Source of the DNA: Agrostemma githago
Taxonomy: Eukaryota > Streptophyta > Magnoliopsida > Caryophyllales > Caryophyllaceae
NCBI GenBank assembly: GCA_958450325.1
Contig: OY288247.1
Span: 6,438,429-6,502,428 of the forward strand
Direction of reading: 5' to 3'
Length of the DNA stretch: 64,000 nucleotides
The position numbers were made by a program, and so were the translations under genes. The notes below the pieces were generated by a model that worked only from the letters and a program-made list of their open reading frames with translations, made no database searches and was not told the DNA's origin. Below, piece by piece: positions 21,548 to 32,816 of this stretch (its first letter is position 1; every line of letters begins with the position of its first letter).

Positions 21548-22434
21548 CTTTTCTAAGCATGCAATCAAATTGTTCCCTGGCTTCATGGTCAGGGCTCAGG
21601 GCAATGAGCCAATGACGATGTGTGTAATAATCAGGTGAATGAACATAGGTTTTACGGAATAAGGCCGCATTGGAACTCTGTATTTTTTTTTGTTTACTAT
21701 TATGGTTTATACTCCATACTATTTGTATGTTTGAAGAGTGCCAACGACATATGGACAACGTTTGACTGTTTGTAATTAGTATTGAGAATTGAGATTGATT
21801 AAGTTGTCTTTCAAGGTTTAGAACAACTTGCATAATAACAGAAAAATGGGAATTTTTTATTCAATAGAGGTTGAACCACGGAACCATCTTCATGTGGAGT
21901 ATTAGAAATGGGAGTAATTTTCTAACAATACATGTAAAATGAGAATTAGTCGGTTGAAAGATCGTCGTCCATTACGGAGTACATTAGTGGGAGATATACT
22001 CGTAACATATACGGAGTAGTATATTGTAAAAGAACAAACAACAATGTTAGGGCCTTAGTCTCAAAAAGATTTAGGGTCGGTTAACATGAATTAATCGCTA
22101 GCTGAATCGAACCAATATTGTAAAAGGAAAAACAAAATCTACCTCCATTCCGTGAGAGTTTTCATTAAAGTTATTACGAGACAATTTCGTATAATCTTTT
22201 GTGGTAATTAATCAATCCATATTCAGGAAGGTTTGTAATAGATAACAAGAACGTTAGTCAATTTTTTTCCCCTTAATTTTTCAAGTTTAAATTACGGAAA
22301 ATAAATAAGTACTCGGTAAGTCCGTGGAACAAAAAAAATAGTGAAAAATAAAAATATAGGGGCCCAAAACTTTCCAAATCTAAAAATGAATTTTACAAGT
22401 AGTAATTTACGCGGTTTTCGTTCTTCAATTTTCC
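21548..22434. other. SDHAF2 3' flank and intergenic spacer
   Basis: AT-rich with frequent 'acggagta' words. The SDHAF2 3' UTR probably occupies the first few hundred bases. No other gene is seen. Confidence 0.4.
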
Positions 22435-22442
22435 TATAAATA
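22435..22442 (+). promoter_or_regulatory. TATA box of the small unknown gene
   Basis: TATAAATA lies about 105 bp before the ATG at 22546 and is followed by a C-rich leader. The duplicate at 26.9 kb has a damaged version. Confidence 0.55.
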
Positions 22443-22545
22443 TAACCCCCACCCTACCCTTTCCCTCCACAATTGCAATCAGTCTGCTCTACCCTTCTAC
22501 TCTGTTCCTCAAAACCCAGAAATTCAATTGCCTCAATACTCAACA

Positions 22546-22926
22546 ATGTCAAACATCACAAATTCCAGAAAAAACTCCACCTCTTCTACAATTTCAACAA
22601 CCTTGAAGAAATCGACACACGCGGACCCTACTCCATCAGCGAAGTTCTCGCGCGCGCAGTACGGTGATGTTCGAACTCCGATTTCTATCTCTAACGGAAT
22701 TGTTCACTTCTTCCGTCCAGAATATGAGGAAATTGAAGACCAGACGGCGAATGTGAGAGCCTGTAACTCCGGCACCACCGACAGTGATCCGGCGAAGAAG
22801 TTGAGTGTTGTGAGAGGTCGGAAGTACGATGATGTGCGCACACCTGTTACCCTGTCGAATGGAGTGTTTACGTTTCATAGGCAGACTTCATCATCGGAAC
22901 TCGGAGATCAAATCTGTGCGCAGTGA
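22546..22926 (+). CDS. Small protein of unknown function with a duplicated motif
   Basis: A single exon of 126 codons starts at the ATG after CTCAACA (MSNITNSRKNS). I do not recognise it. The first 40 residues are Ser/Thr/Lys-rich. It then holds two copies of one motif: QYGDVRTPISISNGIVHFFR (about residues 44-63) and KYDDVRTPVTLSNGVFTFHR (about 93-112), i.e. Y-x-DVRTP-x-x-x-SNG-x-x-x-F-x-R. The linker is rich in Glu, Asp and Ala. There is no signal peptide or membrane segment. A nearby broken copy with matching leader and coding sequence shows the unit has been duplicated. The preserved frame and TATA box suggest a real gene. A leucine-free, basic-acidic makeup gives no function. Confidence 0.6.
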   Translation: MSNITNSRKNSTSSTISTTLKKSTHADPTPSAKFSRAQYGDVRTPISISNGIVHFFRPEYEEIEDQTANVRACNSGTTDSDPAKKLSVVRGRKYDDVRTPVTLSNGVFTFHRQTSSSELGDQICAQ

Positions 22927-23032
22927 TGAGGATGAAGATCAACCAACGGTGCTGCTGCTGCTGCTGCATGCTAGTCTCAGTAACTTTTCTTATGTGTTTT
23001 GTTTTTTTAGAATTGTGAAGAAGTTCAATTGA

Positions 23033-24793
23033 ATGTTAGTAGCAACTAAATCGAGGTTGTGATTCACTAATCACAAAAGGATAGTTGTAATTAAGTAATT
23101 GCCGAGGAAGTTCGATTGAATGTTAGCAACTATGGAGTACTATTTTTTTTTTCTTTTTCCGTGAATGAATTGGTATTTTTGTTTAGTTTGTTACTGAGAA
23201 TTTGAGATGAGTCCATACAAAAACTGAATGTTTAGCTCTTTCAGCTGCTCTCTCGTAAAACTGTCTTTGACCATTATTTCAATTAGTCATAAAAATGTAT
23301 GTTTTGACCGTTGTGCTTGTTCGTGGTCGTTGATGACAATTTTGATTTCTACTCACTACTATCCTATGTCAATCAATCCAACAAAAAATCTACTCGGTAT
23401 GAAATTGGCTTTCAAATCGTGTACTATCTCTAATGTTGTACAGTATGAGTTAGAGTATATAAACATTTTGCATCTCCAACCTTCACTTTCAGGTTTTGAT
23501 TGAATTAGTTTCATAAAAATCCGAGTCAGGATGGTTTCTCATCAAGGTTTTACAAACATTCTTGGAATATTATCAAGAACAATATAAAAGCATTCGGTTT
23601 TTGGTTGCTGTCCGGCTTTTGGGTTCTAGCAGTCTACACAAATCCCTTAGTGCAAAGCTTTATTTCGACTAGAACGATGAAATGATTGTACTTATTTTTT
23701 GGGTTTTGATTGTTTTTGTTGATTTTCTCTTTTATAAGAGCCATTCTTTTTTCTTCTTTTCCCTATATGGAAGATTTGATCGGTTGAAATACCGTCTTCA
23801 TTCCATCCTCCTCACTACTAAAAGATTTACTGAGTAACATTTACTAAAATCTTTGATGAGGAGATAATTGATAAATCCTCATACATCCAATTTACTGCAT
23901 AAACATATTTCATTGCATTAATTACGTCTCACCTCATATTTTTACCACTCTTCGGTACCACTCTAGGTCTTATTCTTACCCTTAAATGACAACTTTGTTT
24001 TGTACTTGTTTTTATAAGAAGCGTACCCTCTTTATATTTGTACACACTTTTATCTTAATCGTACCTATTTCTATTAGGTTTGGTACCACTGTTACTTTCA
24101 TTTGTACTTAGTCTCTCAGTAAAGTTAATGAGAGACCGTCTCTCAAGAGACCTACTAATTTTTATAATACTGTATCTATGCAAACATAGAAAGCATTGAC
24201 TCATCATATATTTGCAAGATTTTCACCTATTTTAAATTTACAACCTCAATAATTATTTGATATCATTAATTGGTTGATTCACTTTGAAATTATGGAAGTT
24301 GCATTTTAAAAACATACGGAGAAAAAAAGATGATTTTTTTGGATGAAACCTTATTAAAATGTTACAACCTATACATGTTACGTTATTTCATTATATTACA
24401 GATTTACAACATAGGTAATACGAGTAAGTGAATCAATAAAAACAATTAAAAATTTAAATAACTTCCTTATAGAATAAAACTAAATTATGGTGTGTCACAT
24501 GGACCGGTGCTGATGCAATTTTTTTATCTATATACTAAATAAAAATCGCTTGAAAAGGGAATGACACGTGCTGTGTGATGGTGAAATTTTTTCCCACCTA
24601 AAAACACTTAGTTATAGAATATATAGATATGCATTTGACCTATAATATGAGTAACTCACCCCATTTACAACTTACCAAGTACAAGTAGTTACCATCGACT
24701 CTACAAGTTTCGATAGAATACGGACACAGTCACACAAAAGGTTACAATTATTATTAAAGCTTGAAATCGACGTGCCTAAAAAAAGTTAAATAA
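23033..24793. other. Intergenic region with dispersed repeat
   Basis: Around 23385-23460 lies a stretch repeated downstream of the pseudogene at 27.44-27.53 kb, part of the same duplication. At 23974-24160 is a copy of a repeat also found at 62640-62815, ending in self-complementary GAGAGACCGTCTCTC words. No further gene is seen. Confidence 0.5.
23974..24160. repeat. Dispersed repeat, copy 1 (GAGAGACC type)
   Basis: It shares long stretches with 62640-62815 ('acccttaaatgaca', 'gcgtacc', 'tctttatatttgta', 'aatcgtacct'). Both end in AGTTAATGAGAGAC/GTCTCTC inverted words, which suggests a MITE family. Confidence 0.6.
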
Positions 24794-24798
24794 AAAAA

Positions 24799-26288
24799 TG
24801 TGGACATGACATAGGTCCACCCCGACGCGGCCACGCGCGGGTTTGGGGAGGCGAATGAATCTCCATATGAGATGGTCAAATTGAAATTTAAATCGAAGTA
24901 GGAGTCGACACCGAACTTTGTGGGAGTTCGGGCCCATTCGAACCCACTCTATGTCGTAGTGGGCCATGTACAAAATACGGCCCATTTTCGATGTCAGAGT
25001 TTATTGGGTTCGTCCCTTAGCATTTGATACCGATACCGACATTATCGGATATCGTGTATTGAATGACTCTCGTTGCCAATGGATTCGGACATCCGGAAAC
25101 CATGGTTCTGAGTAAGGGGTGAGGGTACGTGTTGGGAAGTTCACTAAGAACACCCAACCCCGCCCGCACTTAGCGGCCTTTACTAAGATATCGTTCGTTT
25201 TTTATGTACACGCGTTAGTTCGACGATTGAATGATATGCAAACATTATTTTCCCTAAACATGTGAGAGAAAAATAAATGGGTTGCTAAGTCGTTTAATGC
25301 ATGTTAAACTAATAACGTCAAAGTTATTTTAGCATGTGAAGTTCGTTTTAGTCTAATAAAACGATAACAAAAACAAAATATAAATTGATGCTTTGTTTTC
25401 TCGGTATGGAGCTCGTCGGACAATGGTTTAAACTTGAGAGCGTCGAGATGATGCGGGATGAGTTAAGGTGTTATTTAGTGTGGTTGGACGGGTTTCGGCC
25501 GGTTTTTTTGAGGTCGGATTCGTCGGTAATTTGGCAGTATTTCGGTGCTTCTTCGGAGGTATATCGGGATTTGCTTTGAATGATTTTTTTTCTAGATGTC
25601 GAGGATGATGGATGTATATTTCATGTATGGGAATCATTGATCGCCTATTGATGGATAGTTTCTGCATGAATTGTGTTGAACAGAGGGTCCTATTTATAGG
25701 CGAAGAGGTTTAGGAGAGGTATCTTGTTTAGACAACAAGAAATACCGATTTGGATAGGAAACGCGAGAGTTTGAAAGGAACGAGAAGTCCGTTGCTTGGG
25801 GAGGAAGCAAGGAATCTCGGCTGGTTGGGGGGAGTTGGCCGAGTATTTTGATGCTCGGTCGGTAATTGATTCGGTTTTCGGATAGAATTCCTACTTGAGA
25901 TCGAATTCTATCCTTAAACGGATTTGTTTAATATTTTTTGAAGCTGATTTTTTGTGGTGTTTGAGACCGAATCAGCCACGTGAGGTGTCACGGCTGACTC
26001 GTGTGTCTCGAGAATATTTTTGACCGGGTTTTGACTCGGTCGCTAAAAGACGGTTTTACCACTGGTGTCGGAATCGACCCAAATTAGTCTCATTTGACTC
26101 GAAACGACCCACTGGGCCTGGATTTGAGGTCGGTTTTGTAAGATTTGTACTCCGTAATAAGCCCAAGCCAAATGTCCATGATTTCGAGCCCATATCCGAG
26201 TCCATCAAAGCATGTTTGCGTCCGATCATCATCGGGTGTTTGGGGGAACTACTATAAACACCTGGCGGTAAAAATGTGGGCGTCTTCA
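24799..26288 (-). mobile_element. Solo LTR, shorter copy (1490 bp)
   Basis: It starts TGTGGACATGACATAGG and ends GTGGGCGTCTTCA, with AAAAA on either side (24794-24798, 26289-26293). Both ends match the larger element at 49242-52197, including shared CGACGCGGCCACGCGCGGG near the left and GACCCACTGGGCCTGG near the right. The middle is shorter and diverged. Minus orientation is inferred from TATAAATA on that strand near 25689-25696. No gag or pol lies within. The target duplication is in an A-run, so it is weak evidence alone. Confidence 0.7.
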
Positions 26289-26486
26289 AAAAATAATTTA
26301 CAAAAATCACTAATTTGTTTCTTCTTCCCCTTAAAAAGGCACATAAGAATACTTTCCAAATCTCACCCCAAAAGTCGAGAACAACAAAAGAATACGTCTA
26401 CTGAGCAACAGTCTCTTGTTAAGTTTATTGAGAGACCAATTACAAATAGAGGTCGTAAAACTATTACAAAATTAAATTACCATTTA

Positions 26487-26800
26487 GGGCTTGCTTGGGA
26501 TGAGGGTAATACATTAAGGGGTAATGAAGGTTGAAATGTAAAGAAAATGGAGGAAGATGGTGGATAGTGATGGTGTTTTATAGTGTAAATGGAAGGTGAA
26601 GGAGTAATAATTACCTCCATATGGGGGTAATGCATTACTTATGAGGAGAGAAGAGTAATGAATTACCTCAATATGGGGTAATTGTTCCTCCCTCACCTAC
26701 TCTTTACACCATAAATCACCACCACTAACCACCTCTCACTTCCATTTTCTTCACATTTGAACCCTCATTACCCCGTATTACCCACATCCCAAGCAAGCAC
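26487..26800. mobile_element. Tourist-like MITE with long TIRs (314 bp)
   Basis: The ends GGGCTTGCTTGGGATG and, in reverse, GTGCTTGCTTGGGATG extend as inverted arms for about 70 bp with few mismatches. It is flanked by TTA (26484-26486 and 26801-26803), the 3-bp target size of PIF/Harbinger elements. Confidence 0.8.
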
Positions 26801-26889
26801 TTATATGTACATTTAATACGGAGTAATGAAACAGATACGAATAAAACATAAAAGTAATTTCTCAATAGCTTATCCAGAAACCGTGGATT

Positions 26890-27411
26890 TTGTGTTCCGG
26901 TAAATATAACCCCTATCAAACCCTTTCCCTCCACAATTGCAAATAGTCTACTACTCTGTTCCTCAAAATCTCTACTACTCCGGAAAAAAAACAGAAATTC
27001 AATTGCCTCAATACTCAACAATGTCAAACATCACAAATTCCAGAAAAAACTCCACCTCTACAAAGAAATCGACACATATGCCGAAGCTTTTGAGACCGCG
27101 TATCTCACACTAGGACCCTACTCCAGCAGCGAAGTTCTCACGCGCACAATATGGTGATGTTCGAACTCCAATTTCTCTCTCTAACGGAGTTGTTCACTTG
27201 TTCCGGCCGGAATGCGAGGAAATTGAAGTGGATGCATGCGAGAGCCTGTAACTCCGGCACCACCGACATTGATCCGGCGAAGAAGTTGAGTGTTGTGAGA
27301 CGTCGTAAATACGATGATGTGCGCACACCGGTTTCCCTGTCGAATGCAGTGTTTACGTTTCATAGGCGAAGTTCATCATCGGAATTCGGAGATGAAATGT
27401 ATGCACAGTGA
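26890..27411 (+). pseudogene. Broken duplicate of the small unknown gene
   Basis: The leader and the start (ATG at 27021, MSNITNSRKNSTS) match the gene at 22546. After 30 codons an inserted stretch brings a TAG stop. The rest of the coding sequence is still recognisable over the motif regions (GDVRTPISLSNG in one frame, KYDDVRTPVSLSNAVFTFHR in another), so there is also a frameshift around 27225-27240. The TATA box is altered to GGTAAATATA. Its 3' flank (27439-27530) matches 23385-23460, showing the downstream part was duplicated too, with ~450 bp lost between. Confidence 0.85.
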
Positions 27412-27530
27412 TGAGGATGACTTAAAAACAGCCTTGTCAATCCAACAAAAATATCTACTCTGTATGAAATTGGGTTCCAAACCGTGTAATATCTCGACGG
27501 TTGTATCTTGTATGGCTTTGAATTTGTAAC

Positions 27531-28155
27531 TGCAGAGTAGGTTTAAGAGAATAAGGTCATATAGGATACGATTACAATCGGGCATCATCTTCATATGGAT
27601 TGTGTTTGTAACTATAGCGGTCGATTTAGCTGGTGTCTTTCAGGTCGTGATTCGTGATTTAAAAGTGCTAGAATTCCGGGTTGGTACGAGTTTTGACGCT
27701 TGCTCAAATTAACATAAGATTAGAGAATACATAGACATGGATGTTATCATTTGAGAAGATCGAGTGTTCCAAATCCAATTTGAGTTATTTTACGAAGGAT
27801 CCACCATAAGCTTTCTCCAATCACCATCTCCATTACTAGCTTATGATTGATGCTGAATAAATGGTTTAACATCCTGATTAACCACTAGACAGAGACATCT
27901 TCGGTAAATCATTGTAACCTGGTACTAGTACTTAAGCATGCTACAAAGATTCACAGTAATAGAACAACAACGCAACAGACATAATAACATAAAGAATGAG
28001 AGTGTTTTTTTGGTATGAAATTCATACCAAGAACCATCTCATGTAGTATTAGAAGAGATCGGGTTACGAACTTATGGGTGAATAAAACAAGTGCAACAGT
28101 CATGGGATTTCCCCAATACAGGTAAGATAATAGGCTCCTCATTGATGAGGGCAAT
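27531..28155. other. Spacer and probable 3' UTR of the HS1-like gene
   Basis: No coding region is recognised. The right part (about 27950-28155) likely holds the minus-strand gene's 3' UTR. Confidence 0.4.
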
Positions 28156-28875
28156 TCAGAGGGAAACAGAAGTGGGTTTGTAATCGATAACAAGGACCTT
28201 TTCCAAGTGACCCAGGAAGAGATTTGCAAATAGGACATGCTTTTCGTGCGCAATGTACTCAGCAATGGCTTCAGTGCTCTCAAATGTCGACTCGAAGATG
28301 TGAGTAAAACCCTGATGAAGGTTCTCAATGCTCACATCTTTACCCCTACAGCATCATTTAGAATGGAAATCAGTCCAAACTCAACTCCAATTACAGGTGA
28401 AACAAAAACATTAACATATTCCACAACGATTCTACCTAAGCATGACAGTAAGTAACAGTAATGACAGTTGGACTATGCGAAATTTTCATAAAAATAGCCG
28501 AGTGGGAGCAACATAGGTTAAGATTTTCACTTCAATTGTTCAATTAATAATTGGCTACACGAGAAATTCTCGAATCCCGACAACAAATCCTGGATCCGTC
28601 ACTGCCTGAAAAATGGGGTGTAATAAAGTCCAGCATGCAATGAGAGCAGAAAGAGAAGAGGGGTATATACTTGCAACAAATCAAATCAAATCAAATGAAA
28701 TACTACATGAAAGGAAAGGAAGAAGAAAGAACCAATGGAAGGACTTCATGACAGGAATGTGATTGACAAGGTCAGCATAGCCATTGATGAGCTCCTGGAG
28801 CTTCTCTGGTGAGACATCATCGTTGAACTTGGCTAGCAGTATATGCTTCACTACTCCCTTATCATCGTTTGCCAT
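28156..28875 (-). CDS. HS1: Stress-response A/B barrel domain protein, HS1-like
   Basis: Two minus-strand exons, 28875-28733 and 28345-28156, give 110 residues; the junction splits the Trp codon of FHW-GKDVS. The protein is a single dimeric A/B barrel (Dabb) domain: VKHILLAKFNDDVSPEKLQE forms the first strand and helix with His at residue 11, and ENLHQGFTHIFESTFES and YIAHEKHVLFANLFLG follow, with VLVIDYKPTSVSL at the end. It matches the 109-residue Arabidopsis At3g17210 (HS1, heat-stable protein 1) in length and throughout. That protein is a small stable dimer with reported antimicrobial activity. There is no signal peptide, so it is expected to be cytosolic. The 387-bp intron starts GTTCTT and ends TGTAG. 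Confidence 0.92.
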
Positions 28876-29267
28876 CTTTATCTCCCACTCTCAGTCCACC
28901 CCCAACACCTTCGATGCCAGTATCCTTTATTATATGCAGCCACACCAAAGACGTGCAAATGTGCAATCAATCAATAATCGAAGTGTTAGTTGAGATCTGT
29001 AGGTGGTGCCCAGTGAAGGTTTCAAAGATCCAAATCAGATCAGATCGGACCCGAGTACTCGACATGGTAGTTTTGTTTGGGCCAAACCATTATCATTAGT
29101 TGATCCTTCTTAAAATTCTAAAGAATCAAATACTTCCTCCAAGTTTTAAGGTTATTCTCATTCCAAAATGGCACAAAATTTTTTTATTGTGTTAAAATAA
29201 TGAAAAACTAATAAGTATGGGTTGAAAATGAAAAAGTAATGAAAAATAATAAAGTTAGTGTATAAAT
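28876..29267. other. Upstream region of HS1-like gene
   Basis: This would hold the minus-strand promoter. No certain TATA box is identified, although TATAATAAAG on the minus strand near 28930 is a possible one. No other gene is seen. Confidence 0.4.
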
Positions 29268-29284
29268 AGATTAAAATATTGAAA

Positions 29285-29856
29285 CCTTCTTCCTCCTCCC
29301 TAAAAACCCTAGCCTCTAAAAAATAAAAAAATTGGGGCTTCCACCATTAATTGGTGGTAAGCCCCCCAATTTTAGTTAATTATATAATTTTAATTTTCGT
29401 AACAGTATTAGTAATATAGTTTTAATAATTGTCCTCTCCTTTTGGAGAGTTTCGCCCCCATCAATTGATGGGTTTCGCTCTCTCTTTTAGGAGAGATGTT
29501 CAATCGTCTATGATAGTAGAGAGGACGCGGAAGATCAGTGCCACAATCGTTCTTTATATGGTGTCTCAAATTATGTCAGATTGGCGGCTACAATCTATCA
29601 AGTTTGATGGAATCGATTCTCTTCAAAACATTGGAAGATCCGAAGACCCTCTTGTGAAAAGTTGTATCATTAAACAGCGATATATTGAAAGAGGATGTGC
29701 AGAAGCGGAGTTCAAAATCATAGTGAGAGATCTTTGTTTTAACGAGAATTTATTTTACTCAAATTTTATAGTATTGTATCCGTTCAATTTCGATATATTT
29801 TGTAGATGTCGTATGACTTTTTATTAATGAAATGATCTTTTCGCTCAAAAAAAAAA
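29285..29856 (+). mobile_element. Poly(A) retroposon with 17-bp target duplication
   Basis: A 572-bp segment is flanked by a perfect 17-bp repeat, AGATTAAAATATTGAAA (29268-29284 and 29857-29873), and ends in a run of A. It begins CCTTCTTCCTCCTCCC followed by AAAAACCCTAGCC, a leader style seen in plant LINEs. A 132-codon open frame (29429-29827) ends CRCRMTFY, as does the relative at 1303-1674. It has no RT and no pol III boxes. It must have been copied by a LINE machinery in trans. Confidence 0.85.
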
Positions 29857-30218
29857 AGATTAAAATATTGAAAAAGTACGGTCAAATAAGAAAATAAATG
29901 AAATGGGAAGAAAGATAGAAACTTGGATGAAAATGGAAAGTGGGAAGAAGATAGAAACTTGGAGGAAGTAACATCTTATGAATTTAGATGACTCAACATC
30001 ACCAATAATAATACGGAGTATAATATTTTGTTTGTTATTAAGTCAATTCCTTATGTTATACTATATGACTTTTAAGAGCAATCGTCAGTCTTATGGAGTA
30101 CTCCGTATATATTACACGTTCCCTCATAAACTCCGACATTATGTTCGATTGAAGAAAAAAATTGTCGCTCAAAGTGCTTGTCATTTTGCTTATAAATTTG
30201 ACACTTCTAGTACCGATG

Positions 30219-30290
30219 AAGTCTTGATCGACTGATTAAGATAGAGGTATTGTGGACAATATATCCATGTTCGAATCCTCTTTCACGTAA
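30219..30290 (+). mobile_element. tRNA-derived SINE head, degraded copy
   Basis: It shares 'aggtattgtggacaata' and TCCATGT-TCGAATCC with the better copy at 35322. A pol III box B-like word, GTTCGAATCC, is at 30269-30278. Boundaries are unclear. Confidence 0.5.
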
Positions 30291-30412
30291 TGGCCTTGTG
30301 GCTCATTAATATCAAAAGAAAAGATCGACACTCCTACGGGCCTAGTGCTGTTTGCACTCACTTCTGTCATACTACAACTCAGTACTAAATAGACACATAA
30401 CGTTAGATACTC

Positions 30413-31928
30413 ACTTGTCTTAGTCGGGTAACCTCTCTCTAAAAATCTCTCTCTAAAATTTCCTCCCCAAATTTTCCCCAAAAACAAAACCCTAATTTTC
30501 TGGTGCACCACCGCAGCTGCCGCCCCACCTCTCTTCCTTCCCTCCTCACACAACCTCGCCGGAGATAGGACTCTTCTTAGGTCCATCTCCGGCGAGCTTT
30601 TATTCCTCTTTCGATTAACCCCTTTTCAATTAGGCCCTTTGATTCTTTGATTGATTAGTCCTTCTTCCCATTTGATCGTTCTTCTTCCTCTTTGTGTTTT
30701 TATGGTGTTGTGGTTGCCGGTGTGCATTCTAATCTAATCATCCTGTTGATGGATCTCCTGTCAATTTATGTCGTGTGTTTTGTTGCAGTGGTTAATCATC
30801 TAGAGGTGTTCCCCGACCCCTCGCCCCTTCCCCCACCTCTCTCGGTGAGCCTCTGTTCCTTTCTTTGGGTCTTCTGGTTTTAAAAAAAAAACAATGAAAT
30901 GTTTAAGTTGTCCCTAAGTTGACAGGCGGTGTCTTTTTTTCTTTTTTGTTCTTTGTCTGTCTTTTTGAGGTCTTGGTTGTGTAGGTTTTGATTGGGTGTT
31001 CCCCCTCCCCTCGCCCCCCTCCCCCACCTCGTCAATTCCTGCCTTACCTCTTTTCTTGGGTCCGTTTGAAGATCCGTTTGTTTCGTTTGTCTCGTCCATT
31101 TGGGTCCTATGTTTAGGTTAGGATGCATGTGGTTGGCTCCACTTGTTTTGAATTTTCTTGTTTCTTGGTATGTTGTTTGAGCGTTTTTTGGGAGAAGGAC
31201 TCTTTGTCTTTTCTTGATTCTTGGGTCTATTTGATTTGTGTTTGTTCGATGGGGTATGAGAGCTCCTGTGTGTTGTGCTTGAGTTGGGTTGAGTTTGGTT
31301 GTGGGGGGATTGGTTGCGGTGGTTCTTCACTTTACATGCCGCTTAAAACATTTATTAACTTTCTACTTATGTTTTTTATTTCAATAAATTTCCTTCTTGA
31401 AGGAAATATGGTTGATAATAAGTTAGATTTGTGCTTGCGGTCGGTGTGGGCTGACCTGACCATGATTTGGTCTTGTATGGTGTCTTTTACGAGTTTGGTT
31501 GTGGAAATTTCCTTGTCCTCGATTCTCTACTTCCTGGATCGTTTGGACCATTGGCCTTTTGATTGTGGGGTTACATCATCAAGGTGTAGGAGTTTATTCT
31601 CCATCGGAGGCATGTTTGCTCTCCACTGTTTCTTTCTACGCCCTTTTCGCAAGGGCGTAAGTATGCCTTGCTACTGTCTCTTCGCGACTCAGTTGTTTCA
31701 GTGGTCCCTGAGAGCTGGCGATTGTCTTGATGAAATGGATAATGACGTTCGTGTCCAATGCTTCGTTCGCCATCATCCCGCCGTTGTCTACCGACGCTTT
31801 TCTCTTATGGTTATTGTACTAATAGTTGTCTCGTATTTCGTTTCTATGTATAATAAGGGATGTATTAAGGGCTTCCTAAGCCCAAACATTATGTAATCCC
31901 AACTGTTTTTCTTGGCTGGCAAAAAAAA
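30413..31928 (+). mobile_element. 1.5-kb poly(A) retroposon with 14-bp target duplication
   Basis: It is flanked by AACGTTAGATACTC (30399-30412) and AACGCTAGATACTC (31929-31942), one mismatch in 14. It starts with a pyrimidine-rich leader containing AAAACCCTAATTTT and ends TTGGCTGGC plus a run of A. A plus-strand frame of 257 codons (31123-31896) is Cys/Leu/Phe-rich without recognisable domain and may not be coding. There is no RT. The tail word GCTGGCAAAAAA also ends the LINE at 43487-47215, so that LINE family may have moved it, but seven shared bases are thin support. Confidence 0.7.
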
Positions 31929-31942
31929 AACGCTAGATACTC

Positions 31943-32816
31943 CAATTTTCAAGTGAGTAACCAGAGCAAAGGCGGATGTAGGTGAGTGTTGAACAAGTGC
32001 ACCCATAGTGTTTCAAGCAATGTAGATGGTAGAATATCAAACTCTAAACCATTTAACCACTTGGGCATATACAAAGTAGAGTAGTTAAGATACCCATAAC
32101 ACCACTCATAAAATGTTTGCCTCATTCATTTCATTTCTTAAAAATTTAAGTTACGGAGTACTTTAATTCAGTATTCATAATGTTGGGTGAATTGTTGATT
32201 CTTAAGTGAATATTATTGATTTTGAAGTGATATTATCATTCCCTTTTATGTATTTATTCTTAAAAATCTCTATAAAAGTTTTTTTTTTGTTTTTATTTTC
32301 CAACATTATTTGTGGAAAAAAAGATTTCAGTTTTAGAAATTAAGATTGAAGATAATTTCAACATTAGAGTACCAAAATTCTTGAAGTAATCACATAATGC
32401 TAACCCAATTGGCTAAATAAATACTCCATCCATTCCAACAATTTGTATACGTTTGCTTTATGCACGTACGTCGATACTCGTTTTCTTTTGTCTATATCTT
32501 CAGATACGTGTTACTAAAAATTATAAAAATTTGATATACATAATGTATTTTATTAGACGATTTAAACAAGATCCCATGTGACTATCTTTATCTTATATAT
32601 TAGAAGTTACATTGAAGATTCTCATCACTTATAAATAGTGTTAAAAAATCAAATGTATACAAATGGTTAGAACGGGGAACGAGTAATTACTTAGTCCGTA
32701 CCACGTAGATGACCACATTCAGATCTCCTGTAAGACGAATTCACGATGATCTATTTGAAGTAGGATTATGTGTGTATTTTGATGTGATTGGAAGGTGTGG
32801 CTGAGAAAAATGAGGT
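31943..32816. other. Intergenic region upstream of CRL
   Basis: AT-rich, no gene recognised. A tRNA-like or MITE structure was not found. Confidence 0.4.

Noticed and set aside
27951..28328. 125-codon minus-strand frame
   Set aside because: Out-of-frame reading of HS1-like exon 2 and its 3' UTR.
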